Shown here piece by piece: positions 24,792 through 31,777 of a DNA stretch of 43,108 nucleotides. The position numbers and the translations under genes are program-made. Positions within the stretch are counted from its first letter, which is position 1. The number at the start of each line of letters is the position of its first letter. Below the pieces are notes generated by a model that ran no database searches, had not been told where the DNA came from, and saw only the letters and a program-made list of their open reading frames with translations. Source of the stretch: an uncultured Prochlorococcus sp. (GTDB lineage Bacteria; Cyanobacteriota; Cyanobacteriia; PCC-6307; Cyanobiaceae); contig CACAQP010000004.1 in assembly GCA_902534685.1 (NCBI GenBank), forward strand, positions 1 through 43,108, read 5' to 3'.

Positions 24792-24971
24792 TCAGAATAT
24801 ATTCAGAGTCCTTAAATAATAAAAACCGCCTATTAGAAAAGGTAATAATATTCCAATAAATAAAAATATGGATTTCTTTGATTCGCCTTCTGATATGGGG
24901 TTAATTTCTGGTTCAATTGCAAAACCATTTTGTCTACCACCGCTTTCGGTTGTATAACCTTTTTTATTCAT
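24792..24971 (-). CDS. ssl1498/Psb34-like light-harvesting-like protein, 59 aa
   Basis: The N-terminus YTTESGGRQNGFAIEPE matches the family's conserved YTTEEGGRLNNFA-EP block, followed by a Glu/Lys linker and one hydrophobic helix (FLFIGILLPFLIGGFYYL). Family members associate with photosystem II assembly intermediates. Too short for most ORF callers; convergent with the frameshifted gene before it. Confidence 0.75.
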   Translation of the reverse strand: MNKKGYTTESGGRQNGFAIEPEINPISEGESKKSIFLFIGILLPFLIGGFYYLRTLNIF

Positions 24972-25056
24972 AAGAAAAATAATCTATGCAGATTATCTCA
25001 TGTAAAAACTTATTTAAAAAAATTTTTTACATTTAGAATTAAACTAATTTTAAAAT

Positions 25057-25191
25057 CTAATAATTGATTTCAATCTGAGATTTCAATTTGGCAGCTTTTT
25101 TTAAAAGACCTACAACTTCCTTACGGCCAGTAGCAAACTCAGCCTTATTAAGTAACTCGCTATATTTTTTTGTGATTTCTCTATGTTTCAT
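25057..25191 (-). CDS. hypothetical protein, 44 aa
   Basis: Basic, helix-like peptide MKHREITKKYSELLNKAEFA, then RKEVVGLLKKAAKLKSQIE. Coding quality is good for its size (regular, charged heptad spacing suggests a small coiled coil). Not recognised. Confidence 0.5.
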   Translation of the reverse strand: MKHREITKKYSELLNKAEFATGRKEVVGLLKKAAKLKSQIEINY

Positions 25192-25276
25192 TTTGATTGT
25201 TGTCTTCTAAAATTATAAAGTTACTAAAAAAAGTTTTTGTATAAAAGATATCAAAAAAGAGTTTAAGTACCTTTAC

Positions 25277-25579
25277 CTATTTAAACCAACCTTTTTTCTT
25301 TGGTTTAATCTCTTCTTTAATAACTTCTTTTTTTCTCCCAAATAATCCCTTTTTTTGGAGTGTTAAATTCTCTTCAACAGGTTTAGATTTTCTGTTAAAT
25401 AAGCCTTTTTTAGGTTCTTTTTTGATTGATTCTTTTTTGTCGGAAATCTTTGTTTTTTTAGGATTTGATTTTGAATTTTTGGGTTTGCTATCTGCGAATA
25501 AAGTTTGATATACAAAAAAACCAAAAACAGCAAAGAAGCCTAATGCCTGTACTAGAGCTGTTCCAAGATTATCAAACAT
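25277..25579 (-). CDS. membrane-anchored Lys-rich protein with KKGLF repeats
   Basis: 100 residues: one N-terminal hydrophobic helix (ALVQALGFFAVFGFFVYQTLF), then a strongly basic tail with three similar motifs, KKGLFNRK, KKGLFGRK and KKGWFK, about 30 residues apart. The tail may bind nucleic acid, an acidic lipid or a partner protein. Its ATG follows directly on the stop of the upstream gene (no gap), implying coupling. Confidence 0.7.
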   Translation of the reverse strand: MFDNLGTALVQALGFFAVFGFFVYQTLFADSKPKNSKSNPKKTKISDKKESIKKEPKKGLFNRKSKPVEENLTLQKKGLFGRKKEVIKEEIKPKKKGWFK

Positions 25580-25765
25580 TTAGGCCTCAACTTTGAATAG
25601 TGACTCTTTTTCTTTCGCTTCTGTACATTTTTTATCATCAGACAAGCATTCAATTTCTGCCTTCTTCTCCGCATGAGAACTGCAGCCACCTGCATTTGCA
25701 TTAGATATTGAAAACAAAGTTAGTACCCCTAAAATTAAGGAGAATGAGGTGTTAATCGGTTTCAT
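25580..25765 (-). CDS. small exported Cys-rich protein, 61 aa
   Basis: Signal peptide (MKPINTSFSLILGVLTLFSISNANA) followed by GGCSSHAEKKAEIECLSDDKKC, so three cysteines in the mature part, and an acidic C-terminus. The ATG at 25765 is chosen over an upstream start because the signal peptide begins there. It resembles the protein at 38985-39206 in layout (exported, GGC then another Cys). Function unknown. Confidence 0.65.
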   Translation of the reverse strand: MKPINTSFSLILGVLTLFSISNANAGGCSSHAEKKAEIECLSDDKKCTEAKEKESLFKVEA

Positions 25766-25850
25766 GAGTTTTATTTTTATTATGTAAAAATAAATTCGCA
25801 ATTGCGAAGATAATCTTCTCTTCTGCTAAAAGTATCCCCTTTTTATATAT

Positions 25851-26030
25851 CTATTTGTAGTAATTAACTAAATCGATAATTAATATTGCTAGTAATGAAA
25901 AACCTAAAATGAAAGGTAAATAAGGATATTTATTTAAAATTTTGTTTAGTTGATTCTTCGATGTTTGTTTTTCCTTTTTCTTTTCTCTAGGTGGTAAGCC
26001 TAACTCTTCCCTTCTCTTAGCTTCTCCCAT
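25851..26030 (-). CDS. DUF2839-like membrane protein, 59 aa
   Basis: Begins MGEAKRREELGLPPREKKK, which matches my recollection of the cyanobacterial DUF2839 start, then a basic linker and one hydrophobic helix (LPFILGFSLLAILIIDLV). Single-pass; unknown function. It lies in a gap between longer genes and is too short for the usual cut-offs. Confidence 0.7.
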   Translation of the reverse strand: MGEAKRREELGLPPREKKKEKQTSKNQLNKILNKYPYLPFILGFSLLAILIIDLVNYYK

Positions 26031-26155
26031 AATTTTTAAATTATTTATGACTATTCTATATACCTAGTAGTAGTAGTGTATTGTTCTAGATTTAAATTAT
26101 TAACGGTTAATTTAATTCAAATTTTGGATATATTAAAAATATACAAAAAAATTAC

Positions 26156-26263
26156 ATGCTAGAAGTAGTTTGGTCAGTAAATATAATGATTGCAATTCTT
26201 ATTATTGGCGTTGCCTGGGTTCTTTACTACATATTTACTTATGATCAAAAATTTACATCCTAG
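26156..26263 (+). CDS. very small membrane protein, 35 aa
   Basis: One hydrophobic segment with Trp at both ends (VVWSVNIMIAILIIGVAWVLYYIF) and a short polar tail. It ends four bases before the next ATG, so it may be coupled to the Nif11-like gene. Confidence 0.5.
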   Translation: MLEVVWSVNIMIAILIIGVAWVLYYIFTYDQKFTS

Positions 26264-26267
26264 ATAA

Positions 26268-26450
26268 ATGTCAGATAAAGATCTAAGTAATTTTCTAAAA
26301 AAAATAGAGCAACTTAATCAAATTGCTGAGCTAATAAAAAATAATCCTAGTAAAAAGTTATCCCTTTCAAAATGCAAGAATCATGATGAAGTAATTAAAT
26401 TAACCACTGAATGGGGTTTTGATATTGGTAATAGGTGGGGAGAATATTAA
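26268..26450 (+). CDS. Nif11-like protein, 60 aa
   Basis: Follows the Nif11 pattern: MSDKDLSNFLKKIEQ, a hydrophobic helix, then HDEVIKLTTEWGFDIG, where the final helix normally has A-x-x-x-G-Y-F. It ends RWGEY without a long C-terminal core peptide, so it is not an obvious RiPP precursor. No modification enzyme is adjacent. Nif11 proteins without a core have unknown roles in marine cyanobacteria. Confidence 0.65.
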   Translation: MSDKDLSNFLKKIEQLNQIAELIKNNPSKKLSLSKCKNHDEVIKLTTEWGFDIGNRWGEY

Positions 26451-26535
26451 TTAATTTTATTCCCAGCATTATTAGAATTGCCATCAACATCAAATTAAAT
26501 TACTAAGATTAATAAGTATTTCTTGTATTGGAGTT

Positions 26536-27306
26536 ATGAGAGAAATTGGAGAGATAAAGTCAAATATATATAAAATAGCTGCTGTTACAGATAGAGGGCA
26601 AAGATTAAATAAATTAATTTCTCCTATGTATGAGGAAAAAGCTAATGAAATGGATGAATTGATTTATGCTCTTAAAGACTTTAGTTTTGAAATATCAGAA
26701 AAATTATTGTCTGGAGAGTGGGAATTGATTTTTTCTAATGTTGAATTATTTCGAAGTTCTCCTTTCTTCCTTGCTATTGAAAAGGCATTAAATGATGAAT
26801 TTAAAAGTAATCTTTTTTTTAAATTACATCAATTGCAAGTAGGATCCTTTGGAATATCAACTATTGGGAGAATTGCTCAAAAGATTGATTTTGAAAAAAA
26901 AGAATTTATATCTACTTTTGACACTACAATATTTGGGCTTACAACTATTCCTATTTTAGGTTGGTTCAAACTATTTCCTACTTTTGGTGGAAGAGTAATA
27001 ACCCTAGCAAGTGATTTAGTTTTAAGAAATAATTTACTTGAAATGAACTTACAAAAGACAAAAGTTTCCAAAGTTGATGGACTTAACAAGATTCCATTAT
27101 TTAGTGAATTACTTATGGATAGATGGTATCCAGTTAAAGAGGTATGGAATAAGTTACCTTGGAATAAAGAATCTCCAAATTGTCAGGTTTCAATTGTATA
27201 TTTAGACGATGAAATGAGAATTATGCAGGATATGTATGGGTCTATTTTTATTTATATAAGGCCTTCAATTTCCTTGTTAAATTCAAATTCAATCTCTAAT
27301 GATTAA
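26536..27306 (+). CDS. PAP/fibrillin family protein (256 aa)
   Basis: Matches the family by LSGEWELIFSNVELFRSSPFF (residues about 58-78), the beta barrel, and a closing strand near the C-terminus (VSIVYLDDEMRIMQDMYGSIFIYIR). The N-terminus is helical. Likely a thylakoid lipid/quinone-associated protein, by family. Two members of the family in one window, with different lengths. Confidence 0.8.
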   Translation: MREIGEIKSNIYKIAAVTDRGQRLNKLISPMYEEKANEMDELIYALKDFSFEISEKLLSGEWELIFSNVELFRSSPFFLAIEKALNDEFKSNLFFKLHQLQVGSFGISTIGRIAQKIDFEKKEFISTFDTTIFGLTTIPILGWFKLFPTFGGRVITLASDLVLRNNLLEMNLQKTKVSKVDGLNKIPLFSELLMDRWYPVKEVWNKLPWNKESPNCQVSIVYLDDEMRIMQDMYGSIFIYIRPSISLLNSNSISND

Positions 27307-27340
27307 TTAAAACACTGAATAATACTACCAGCAGTTAAAT

Positions 27341-27502
27341 TCAAGATAATAATCCAGATCCTTTCAAATAAAATTTAAATAAAAGAATCACTAAAAGGTT
27401 TACTATTGCTAAGGCTACTAAACCATTTCTGTTTTTTACATCTAATTTCTTGACTAAATTAGAAAGATAAACTACTGGATTTTCTGGCTCTTTATTATCC
27501 AA
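27341..27502 (-). CDS. small membrane protein, 53 aa
   Basis: TTG start (27502). Acidic/polar N-terminus (MDNKEPENPVVYLSN), basic middle (KKLDVKNRN) and one C-terminal hydrophobic helix (LVALAIVNLLVILLFKFYL). No good ribosome binding site. Not recognised. Confidence 0.45.
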   Translation of the reverse strand: MDNKEPENPVVYLSNLVKKLDVKNRNGLVALAIVNLLVILLFKFYLKGSGLLS

Positions 27503-27598
27503 ATTTTATTTAAATATTAATTTGACAAGAAAATATCACAGTTTCATTTGAAGAATCAAAATTGTAAAGATGAATATCCAAAAAGAAATAAATAACTT

Positions 27599-27973
27599 TT
27601 AACCCATAATTCCTGCATTTCTTAAAAAAGCTTTACCCATATTGCCAATTACAAAAAATAGAGACAGATTAATTAAAAGTACTATTAATAATGCCAACAT
27701 TTTATAGTTTGGATTAGTTGAAATGCCATCAAATCCATTATTAAGAAATCTTTTAAAAAGTGATTTGTCAATTTTTAGTTTTTGTGGCTCAGAATCAAGT
27801 TTTACTTTTTCTTCTGAAGAATCTTGATTACTTGCTTTCTCTAGAAATTCTGTAAATGCCTTAACATTTTCTTCTTTTTTATTCCCCTCATTAAGATCTT
27901 TATTGTCTTCATTCAAATTGGGGGACGATTCGATTGAATTATTTTCCTCAGGATTAAGTTTTGAATCTTCCAA
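27599..27973 (-). CDS. acidic protein with C-terminal membrane helix, 124 aa
   Basis: The open frame starts at ATG 28021, but that ATG lies in the T-run after a terminator hairpin, so TTG 27973 is the likelier start. The product is Glu/Asn/Ser-rich for 80 residues (possibly disordered), then basic, then one hydrophobic helix (ALLIVLLINLSLFFVIG) near the C-terminus. A tail-anchored protein facing the cytoplasm is likely; function unknown. Confidence 0.5.
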   Translation of the reverse strand: MEDSKLNPEENNSIESSPNLNEDNKDLNEGNKKEENVKAFTEFLEKASNQDSSEEKVKLDSEPQKLKIDKSLFKRFLNNGFDGISTNPNYKMLALLIVLLINLSLFFVIGNMGKAFLRNAGIMG

Positions 27974-28004
27974 ATTAATAGTAAATGCTAGGAGTATATT
28001 ACAC

Positions 28005-28095
28005 CATAAAAAAAAACCCACTCGATCAATTGAAGAGGGGGTTAGCTAAGGTTAAAGTTCTTGTTCTGATAATAATTTATTTTAATTAAATTTGC
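28005..28095 (-). ncRNA. candidate small RNA, about 90 nt
   Basis: A minus-strand terminator at 28008-28043 has no protein gene upstream of it on that strand. TATTCT (complement of 28102-28107) would serve as a -10 element. A transcript from about 28095 to 28005 would be about 90 nt, or it may be a leader that attenuates the gene at 27599-27973. Length and start are inferred; no family match. Confidence 0.4.
28008..28043 (-). terminator. rho-independent terminator
   Basis: Stem AACCC-CTC / GAG-GGGTT (one mismatch) around an 11-base loop, followed on the minus strand by nine T. It lies just upstream of the gene at 27599-27973, so it ends a transcript that starts before that gene. Confidence 0.65.
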
Positions 28096-28154
28096 GGTTA
28101 TAGAATAATAAAGTTTTAATTTAGATTATATTCAAGGAGAATTTTTTCGTAAAC

Positions 28155-28361
28155 ATGTTAGATGCAAATACTAAAAAAGCATGTAAAGATAATCCCTCAA
28201 TAAGAGAAATTAAAATAAGAAATATAGAGCATGCTATTGAACAAGCAGAATTGATGATAAAAGAATCAAAAATGAGCCAAGAAGAATTAATCTTTTTAAA
28301 AAGAAAAATATCGGACTCAAGACAAGATTTAGAGATACTTTATTTAATGAAAATTCAATGA
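28155..28361 (+). CDS. hypothetical protein, 68 aa
   Basis: Almost wholly helical and charged (REIKIRNIEHAIEQAELMIKE, EELIFLKRKISDSRQDLE), as in a small coiled coil. AAGGAG sits about 15 bases before ATG, farther than usual. Not recognised. Confidence 0.6.
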   Translation: MLDANTKKACKDNPSIREIKIRNIEHAIEQAELMIKESKMSQEELIFLKRKISDSRQDLEILYLMKIQ

Positions 28362-28475
28362 ATATAAATTTGTTAATCTTTAAAAGGATTGTATTTATGC
28401 AAAAAAATTAATTTGTATATTTGAAGACTTATAAAGTTTAAAAGGAATGTAATTATTTGTATAAAGGTTCTAGTT

Positions 28476-28577
28476 ATGTCTAAAAATAATCTATATATAC
28501 CTTTAAAGGTTGTTCCATACATCTTCATTTCAATTACTGCCATAGCAATAACAGCAGCTACATATGTAATTACTTAG
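28476..28577 (+). CDS. very small membrane protein, 33 aa
   Basis: Begins MSKNNLYIPLKVVPYIFI and continues as a hydrophobic, Ala/Thr-rich helix to the stop. Single-pass, size of a minor photosynthetic-complex subunit, but not identified. Confidence 0.45.
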   Translation: MSKNNLYIPLKVVPYIFISITAIAITAATYVIT

Positions 28578-28641
28578 TTCTATAAGCTATGTAAAGTTTT
28601 TAGATATTAAATAAATTAAAATATTTGTAATAACTAATTGT

Positions 28642-28884
28642 ATGAATAAATTCAAAATAGCAATTTTTACAATATCAATAATCATATTTTCCCTAATTGG
28701 GATTAAAAAATTAATTTATATAAATCAAGTTAAAGATATAAAAAATAAAGAAGAATCATTTTTAAATGAATCTATACGTGTTTTAAATGAATGTTTCGAT
28801 CTAGAAAATAAAAATAAAAGAACTCTTAATAAATCAATTGAATTAATTGAGTATTGCTTAGAGGAATATGGATATAAAAACTGA
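28642..28884 (+). CDS. hypothetical exported or anchored protein, 80 aa
   Basis: N-terminal basic region and hydrophobic helix (MNKFKIAIFTISIIIFSLIG) with no clear cleavage site, then a charged helical domain with two cysteines (NECFDLENK, EYCLEEYG). Probably anchored on the periplasmic or lumenal side. Function unknown. Confidence 0.55.
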   Translation: MNKFKIAIFTISIIIFSLIGIKKLIYINQVKDIKNKEESFLNESIRVLNECFDLENKNKRTLNKSIELIEYCLEEYGYKN

Positions 28885-29012
28885 TTTCAAAACTTGAATG
28901 ATGAATTTCCTTAATACTCCACTAATATGCAATTAAAAAATTTCTCATCAATAATCTTGTTATGCTCCATAATTTTTTATTAATAATATTTTCCTAATTT
29001 AATTTTTTTAAA

Positions 29013-29420
29013 ATGACTAAAGTTAAATGTTCTTATTTAGGAAATTTAAACTGTGAGGCTATTCATCTACAATCTGGTAGTCTTATTAGAACTGATGCAC
29101 CTTTAGATCACTGCGGTAAAGGTGAAAGTTTTTCCCCAACTGATTTATTAGCAACATCTCTAGGTACTTGCCTGCTTACCATCATGGCAATCAAAGCCAA
29201 ATCGAAAGGTTTTGATTTGAAAGGTATATATTTAAATATTGAAAAAGTAATGACACAAAATAGCGAGAGGAAGATAAAAGAACTAATAATAGATATTTTT
29301 ATACCAGAGAGCACTTCTAATGAAACTATTGATTTTTTGAAAAAAGCTTCCAAAGAGTGTCCAGTTACAAGAAATTTATCTCAAGAAATAAATATTAAAA
29401 TAAATTGGCATCATAAATAA
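29013..29420 (+). CDS. OsmC/Ohr family peroxidase
   Basis: 135 residues. The two redox cysteines are in GTCLLTIM (Cys53) and ECPVTRNL (Cys116), as in OsmC and Ohr, which reduce organic hydroperoxides with lipoylated or other dithiols. The PTDLLATSLG before the first Cys is the family's central helix. Single gene, with about 130 bases of upstream DNA. Confidence 0.85.
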   Translation: MTKVKCSYLGNLNCEAIHLQSGSLIRTDAPLDHCGKGESFSPTDLLATSLGTCLLTIMAIKAKSKGFDLKGIYLNIEKVMTQNSERKIKELIIDIFIPESTSNETIDFLKKASKECPVTRNLSQEINIKINWHHK

Positions 29421-29496
29421 ATCTCAAACATAGTAATTACATAAAAACAATGAAATACTTTATAGGAATAGTCATTCTTTTTTTGAAATATGTATA

Positions 29497-29595
29497 GTGA
29501 CAGATTTGGCATTAAAGACTAGGTACACAAGAAAAAGACTTTCAAAAGGAAAAAGTAAATCATTTAAATTTTGTTATTCAATATTTAGGAAGTAG
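29497..29595 (+). CDS. possible very basic micro-protein, 32 aa
   Basis: GTG frame that translates to a Lys/Arg/Ser-rich peptide (KTRYTRKRLSKGKSKSF). Composition suits a nucleic-acid-binding peptide, but AT-rich DNA gives many such frames. Weak evidence. Confidence 0.2.
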   Translation: MTDLALKTRYTRKRLSKGKSKSFKFCYSIFRK

Positions 29596-29633
29596 ATTTG
29601 TTCTTGTACTAAGAATTAAGGCATATTTAAGTT

Positions 29634-29918
29634 TTATTTTTTCAATATTTTTTGGTCAATCAAACCAATCAAAGGGATCATGAAATTTACATTTATTCCA
29701 ACAGTACACCATGTATAAGTAATTAGAAAAATTATTTTTATAAGTAAATTAGGGGGTAAGGTGAAAAATATTTTGAAAAAACCTCCAATGAATAATACCA
29801 ATATTCCAATTTGCAAAAGACCTTTAATTAACCATTTGAGTCCATTTTTTTTAATGTTTATATGAAACCAGAAAAAAATAAGACTTGAAAACAATAAATA
29901 TATAAAATTTATGATCAT
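29634..29918 (-). CDS. membrane protein, 94 aa
   Basis: Three hydrophobic segments (about 2-18, 33-53, 59-85) with a basic loop (KKNGLKWLIKG). Not recognised. A 16-bp palindrome sits about 40 bases before its start. Confidence 0.55.
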   Translation of the reverse strand: MIINFIYLLFSSLIFFWFHINIKKNGLKWLIKGLLQIGILVLFIGGFFKIFFTLPPNLLIKIIFLITYTWCTVGINVNFMIPLIGLIDQKILKK

Positions 29919-29959
29919 CTTTTTAGAGAAAATCTAATAAATTTGTAATTACTAGGACA

Positions 29960-29975
29960 TAGTGATAATTATCAC
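29960..29975. promoter_or_regulatory. 16-bp palindrome, possible operator
   Basis: Perfect palindrome AGTGATAATTATCACT. It contains GTGA-N6-TCAC, the half-site spacing of CRP-family regulators, and TGATAATTATCA, which resembles Fur/Zur boxes. It lies upstream of the minus-strand membrane protein gene 29634-29918. The identity of the binder is not clear from sequence. Confidence 0.4.
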
Positions 29976-30054
29976 TTTTTTACCTGCAAATTTTTTTTTA
30001 AAATTGAAAAGTCATACAAAAAACAATAAAAGCAAATTATTTTTAACTTTTTTC

Positions 30055-30438
30055 TTAAAACATTTTCGATTTTAGTAAATCAACTCTTTTTTGATTCACT
30101 CCCAAATCACTTTCTCCAACTCTTGATTCTGATCTTATTGATAAGATGTTTGATTCAGGTAGAAAGGATACTTCTAAGTCGTCTACATACCTCATCCATT
30201 TAGTGGTTGCCTCAGCATGAAGGTAATCGCCATCAATTTCTACAATCTCAGTTCTTGGAGTGTTTTCGATAAATGTTTTAATCTTTTCAAAAGGTTTCTC
30301 AATATTGTTAACTTCCAACTCCTCTCGTACACAATGAGCAATCTCTACACAAGGTTTTAGTACTACATGTGAAGCAAATGATGAAGAAGGGAATAAAAAG
30401 CTTGAAAAAATTAGAATCGCTAGAAAAAGTATTTTCAT
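30055..30438 (-). CDS. exported DUF1499 protein, 127 aa
   Basis: Signal peptide (MKILFLAILIFSSFLFPSSSFA) followed by KPCVEIAHCVREEL and later YLHAEATTKWMRYVDDLEVSFLPESN and RSESRVGESDLGVNQKRV, the DUF1499 pattern. Family function is unknown. It is the last protein gene before the small-RNA region. Confidence 0.8.
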   Translation of the reverse strand: MKILFLAILIFSSFLFPSSSFASHVVLKPCVEIAHCVREELEVNNIEKPFEKIKTFIENTPRTEIVEIDGDYLHAEATTKWMRYVDDLEVSFLPESNILSIRSESRVGESDLGVNQKRVDLLKSKMF

Positions 30439-30576
30439 TAACAGAAGAAATTAATAAGACATACTTTAACGAATCAAATCACTAATTCGTATATGAGGTC
30501 ATTTAATATTTTAATGAAAAAATCTATGTTTTATATATAGGAATTAAATATGTATTTTAAATACTCTCCAAAAGCC

Positions 30577-30685
30577 AAAAAAAAAAGATCTCTCATCGAG
30601 AGATCTTTTAAAAATTGATTAAATCATGTGTTTCCTAGTTTCCACTGAAATAAATCAATTCCTCCTACACACAAACTTACTATTA
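30577..30685 (-). ncRNA. Yfr2-family small RNA candidate
   Basis: Read on the minus strand: an 8-bp stem (AATTGATT 30653-30660 with its complement at 30613-30620) encloses the tandem GGAAAC motif (GTGGAAACTAGGAAACAC, 30628-30645), the hallmark of Yfr2-type RNAs. A strong terminator follows. TATATT at 30692-30697 could be the -10 element, giving about 105 nt, close to known Yfr2 lengths. The 5' part has GTGTGTAGGAG, nearly complementary to the Yfr1 core. Assignment is from motif memory, not alignment. Confidence 0.7.
30583..30609 (-). terminator. terminator of the Yfr2-like RNA
   Basis: Perfect 12-bp stem (AAAAGATCTCTC / GAGAGATCTTTT) with a 3-base loop, followed on the minus strand by a long T-run. 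Confidence 0.8.
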
Positions 30686-30741
30686 CACCTAAATATAAAA
30701 AGTGTTATGCCTTATAGACCTCTATCTTAACTGTCACATTC

Positions 30742-30851
30742 AAAAAAACAAAAAGCACTCAAACATTTCGGTCGAGTACTTTTAAAGTTATCAGAAAAAA
30801 GTGTGTGAGGAGTTTCTGATGAATTTAATCTACTCCGTGAATAAATTAAAT
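30742..30851 (-). ncRNA. Yfr1-motif small RNA candidate
   Basis: Minus-strand RNA with the Yfr1 core ACTCCTCACAC (30803-30813) in the loop of an 8-bp stem (ATCAGAAA / TTTCTGAT, 30790-30820). A second stem with 7 bp (30823-30851) lies 5' of it, and a terminator 3'. TATACT (complement of 30858-30863) is an excellent -10 element and puts the start near 30851, giving about 110 nt. Known Yfr1 is shorter and, from memory, sits near guaB/trxA, so this may be an additional, longer relative. Confidence 0.7.
30751..30783 (-). terminator. terminator of the Yfr1-motif RNA
   Basis: 10-bp stem with one mismatch (AAAAGCACTC / GAGTACTTTT) and a 13-base loop; on the minus strand it is followed by a T-rich run (TTTTTGTTTTTTT). 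Confidence 0.7.
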
Positions 30852-30857
30852 GGCTAC

Positions 30858-30863
30858 AGTATA
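30858..30863 (-). promoter_or_regulatory. -10 element for the Yfr1-motif RNA
   Basis: TATACT on the minus strand, seven bases before the first stem of the RNA. No clear -35 element is seen. Confidence 0.5.
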
Positions 30864-30933
30864 AATTACTAATTATTCAAATCTTTCAAAAAAATTTGCT
30901 TTTGATGAAAAATAATCATAAACATAAAAATAT

Positions 30934-31068
30934 ATGAGAAGCATTTGCAAAAAAATCATTTTTATTATTTCAGCAATTGCTCTTTTTTCAGTAATAGTAG
31001 GTGTTGTCAGATATTCGCTTACTTATATTGAAAATAATCCCGAAAAATACTTACCGGCACAAAAATAA
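30934..31068 (+). CDS. small membrane protein, 44 aa
   Basis: Basic start (MRSICKK) then a hydrophobic helix (IIFIISAIALFSVIVGVV) and a polar tail with Pro (ENNPEKYLPAQK). Single-pass; not recognised. Its promoter would lie close to the divergent small-RNA gene. Confidence 0.5.
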   Translation: MRSICKKIIFIISAIALFSVIVGVVRYSLTYIENNPEKYLPAQK

Positions 31069-31145
31069 GACAAAAATTAAGTATAAATTCACTTCAAAAA
31101 ATCCATAAAGTGTCTTAAATATGTTCTACATAGACAGCTTGAGTC

Positions 31146-31289
31146 ATGAAAATCAAAAATAATTCAGTTCTTAATCAGAATAATATTCATTTAAGTCAAT
31201 TTAAAAATAAGCATAATTATCAAATACTTGAGAATTACTGGAAGAAAAGAAAGAAAGAATGTGAAAAGAATCTTTCAAAATTTTGCTAA
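31146..31289 (+). CDS. possible basic protein, 47 aa
   Basis: ATG frame rich in Asn and Lys, with a basic Trp-containing stretch (NYWKKRKKECEKN) and Cys at both 39 and the end. Could be a small nucleic-acid-binding protein or a chance frame. Confidence 0.4.
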   Translation: MKIKNNSVLNQNNIHLSQFKNKHNYQILENYWKKRKKECEKNLSKFC

Positions 31290-31298
31290 CCGATAATT

Positions 31299-31547
31299 AT
31301 GAATTTTATTTTTTCTTTTTTATTAGCATCTGTAATGTGGGTACAAGTTCCGCAATGGGAAGCTGACTGGTCAAAATGTGCTGTAGATGTTCCAGATTCA
31401 TCATGTCACTGGTACGTAGCTGCTCCCGATAATACTTTTGGGGAAGGATTTAATTGGGAAAACGCTCCTTGGTTTGATGCTAATGGATTACAAGATGTAG
31501 CTAAGATTGAGAAAGAATCTGTAGTAGAAAAACTTCAAAACAACTAA
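31299..31547 (+). CDS. exported hypothetical protein, 82 aa
   Basis: N-terminal hydrophobic signal (MNFIFSFLLASVMW), then a Trp-rich mature part with two Cys in SKCAVDVPDSSCHW, followed by GEGFNWENAPWFDANG. Trp/Asp/Pro-rich and more GC-rich in base use, typical of an expressed surface or periplasmic protein. Not recognised. Confidence 0.65.
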   Translation: MNFIFSFLLASVMWVQVPQWEADWSKCAVDVPDSSCHWYVAAPDNTFGEGFNWENAPWFDANGLQDVAKIEKESVVEKLQNN

Positions 31548-31630
31548 AGTTTCTATTTCATCAATTAACTTTTAAAAGTATTTAAATATAGTTGCTTAGT
31601 CGTTAACTTTTGATTAATTAAAAAATTTTT

Positions 31631-31777
31631 ATGCGTTTCAAAGTAAGTCTCAAAAAAAATGGAAAGGAATTTGATGAAGTTGTTATAGCTAATAATAAAA
31701 AAGAGGCTATGGAAGTAGCTTTAAAAAACAATCCAGAAGCTCAAGCATTAAACTCTGATTGGACATTTAAGATTTAA
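31631..31777 (+). CDS. hypothetical protein, 48 aa
   Basis: Begins MRFKVSLKKNGKEFDEVVIA and has a helix KKEAMEVALKNNPEAQAL and end strand WTFKI, a plausible complete small alpha/beta fold. It ends one base before the stop of the convergent znuB. Confidence 0.6.
   Translation: MRFKVSLKKNGKEFDEVVIANNKKEAMEVALKNNPEAQALNSDWTFKI

Noticed and set aside
30543-30620. Plus-strand frame of 22 codons (MYFKYSPK...) running through the terminator at 30583-30609.
   Set aside because: The hairpin and T-run fit the minus-strand RNA better, and the frame is an AT-rich by-product.
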